6,098 bases of DNA, from NCBI GenBank assembly GCA_022838965.1, contig JALHDK010000129.1, forward strand, positions 1 to 6,098, given 5' to 3'. This DNA is from Actinomycetales bacterium (GTDB taxonomy: Bacteria; Actinomycetota; Actinomycetes; Actinomycetales; Actinomycetaceae). The translations under genes and the position numbers were made by a program. Under the pieces are notes generated by a model. The model had not been told where the DNA came from, searched no databases, and saw nothing but the letters and a program-made list of their open reading frames with translations. This document shows, one piece after another, positions 5,786 through 6,098 of the stretch (positions are counted from its first letter, which is position 1; the number at the start of each line of letters is the position of its first letter).

Positions 5786-6098
5786 TCACCTGGGGATCGA
5801 CCACATCCCGAAGAACGGTCCGTCGCCGGGCAGTGTGACGGCGCCGTCGGCGTCCGCGTGGAGGTCCCCGGCGCCGAAGAGCGCCGGCAGTTCGGCACCC
5901 ACCACCTCCGCGGGCAGCCGCACCGGGACGTGGCCGGCGCGCGCGGCGTGCACGAGGACCGCCTCGTCGGGGCTCTCGCGGACGAAGGTCAGCGCGTCAT
6001 CCTCCACGCTGAGCCAGCGCAGGCCACCCCGCCGGAGTGCTGAGCTCCCCGCCCGCAGCGTGAACAGCTCGCGGGTGTGGCCGAGCCGGTGCTGGTCC
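5786..6098 (-). CDS. Probable GH13 alpha-glucosidase, C-terminal part only
   Basis: The minus-strand frame stays open from the window edge to the TGA at 5788-5786, giving about 103 residues of a larger protein that starts beyond 6098. The visible part reads DQHRLGHTRELFTLRAGSSA, then LRRGGLRWLSVEDDALTFVR, then about 50 residues ending in FFGMWSIPR. This looks like the end of a GH13 alpha-glucosidase or oligosaccharide hydrolase: the last helix of the barrel with a run like R..L..LR....ALRRGGLRW, then the C-terminal beta domain, where a sugar hydrolase typically has DDALTFVRE and a closing short strand. The catalytic residues are outside the window, so substrate (maltose, isomaltose, trehalose or sucrose) cannot be told. 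Its stop is separated from the amylase stop by 2 bp. Together the two enzymes suggest stepwise breakdown of starch to glucose. An internal GTG at 6007 is not the true start, because the homologous sequence continues upstream. Confidence 0.78.
   Translation of the reverse strand, partial: DQHRLGHTRELFTLRAGSSALRRGGLRWLSVEDDALTFVRESPDEAVLVHAARAGHVPVRLPAEVVGAELPALFGAGDLHADADGAVTLPGDGPFFGMWSIPR

Noticed and set aside
1..6098. A hidden defence, phage, CRISPR or mobile system
   Set aside because: Every stretch longer than about 160 bases is accounted for by recognisable metabolic, membrane or regulatory genes. No transposase, integrase, array or terminal inverted repeats were seen.

Overview
The window is a GC-rich, gene-dense actinobacterial chromosome segment. 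Its order uppS / zur / glyS resembles the uppS-zur-glyS neighbourhood I recall from mycobacteria and corynebacteria. The Zur, GlyRS and Dus proteins also look like those of Mycobacteriales (mycolic-acid actinobacteria). A Dietzia- or Corynebacterium-like host is my best guess, but the genus cannot be fixed from the sequence alone.

Layout: (1) 1-497, the 3' part of uppS (+), the prenyl diphosphate synthase for the cell-wall lipid carrier. (2) 522-1450, a minus-strand pair: zur (zinc-responsive Fur-family repressor), then a small VTT/DedA-like membrane protein whose start codon overlaps the zur stop by one base. (3) 1451-1606, the divergent promoter region between zur and glyS, with two candidate -10 elements and two short inverted repeats. 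(4) 1607-4231, a plus-strand pair: glyS (single-chain-type glycyl-tRNA synthetase) and, 3 bp later, dus (tRNA-dihydrouridine synthase). (5) 4353-5783, a GH13 alpha-amylase made as a lipoprotein, with its own leader region. (6) 5786 to the window end on the minus strand, the C-terminal part of a probable GH13 alpha-glucosidase, convergent with the amylase and 2 bp from it.

Functionally there are three blocks: cell-wall lipid carrier and zinc control (uppS, DedA-like, zur), translation (glyS and dus) and starch/maltodextrin breakdown (surface amylase plus alpha-glucosidase). No mobile element, CRISPR array, tRNA, rRNA, phage gene or defence system is visible. I do not see a new multi-gene system. 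The observations most worth checking are a perfect 20-bp palindrome in the 5' end of the amylase gene, a 22-bp tandem duplication whose junction forms the uppS stop codon, and the pairing of a DedA-like gene with zur beside uppS.
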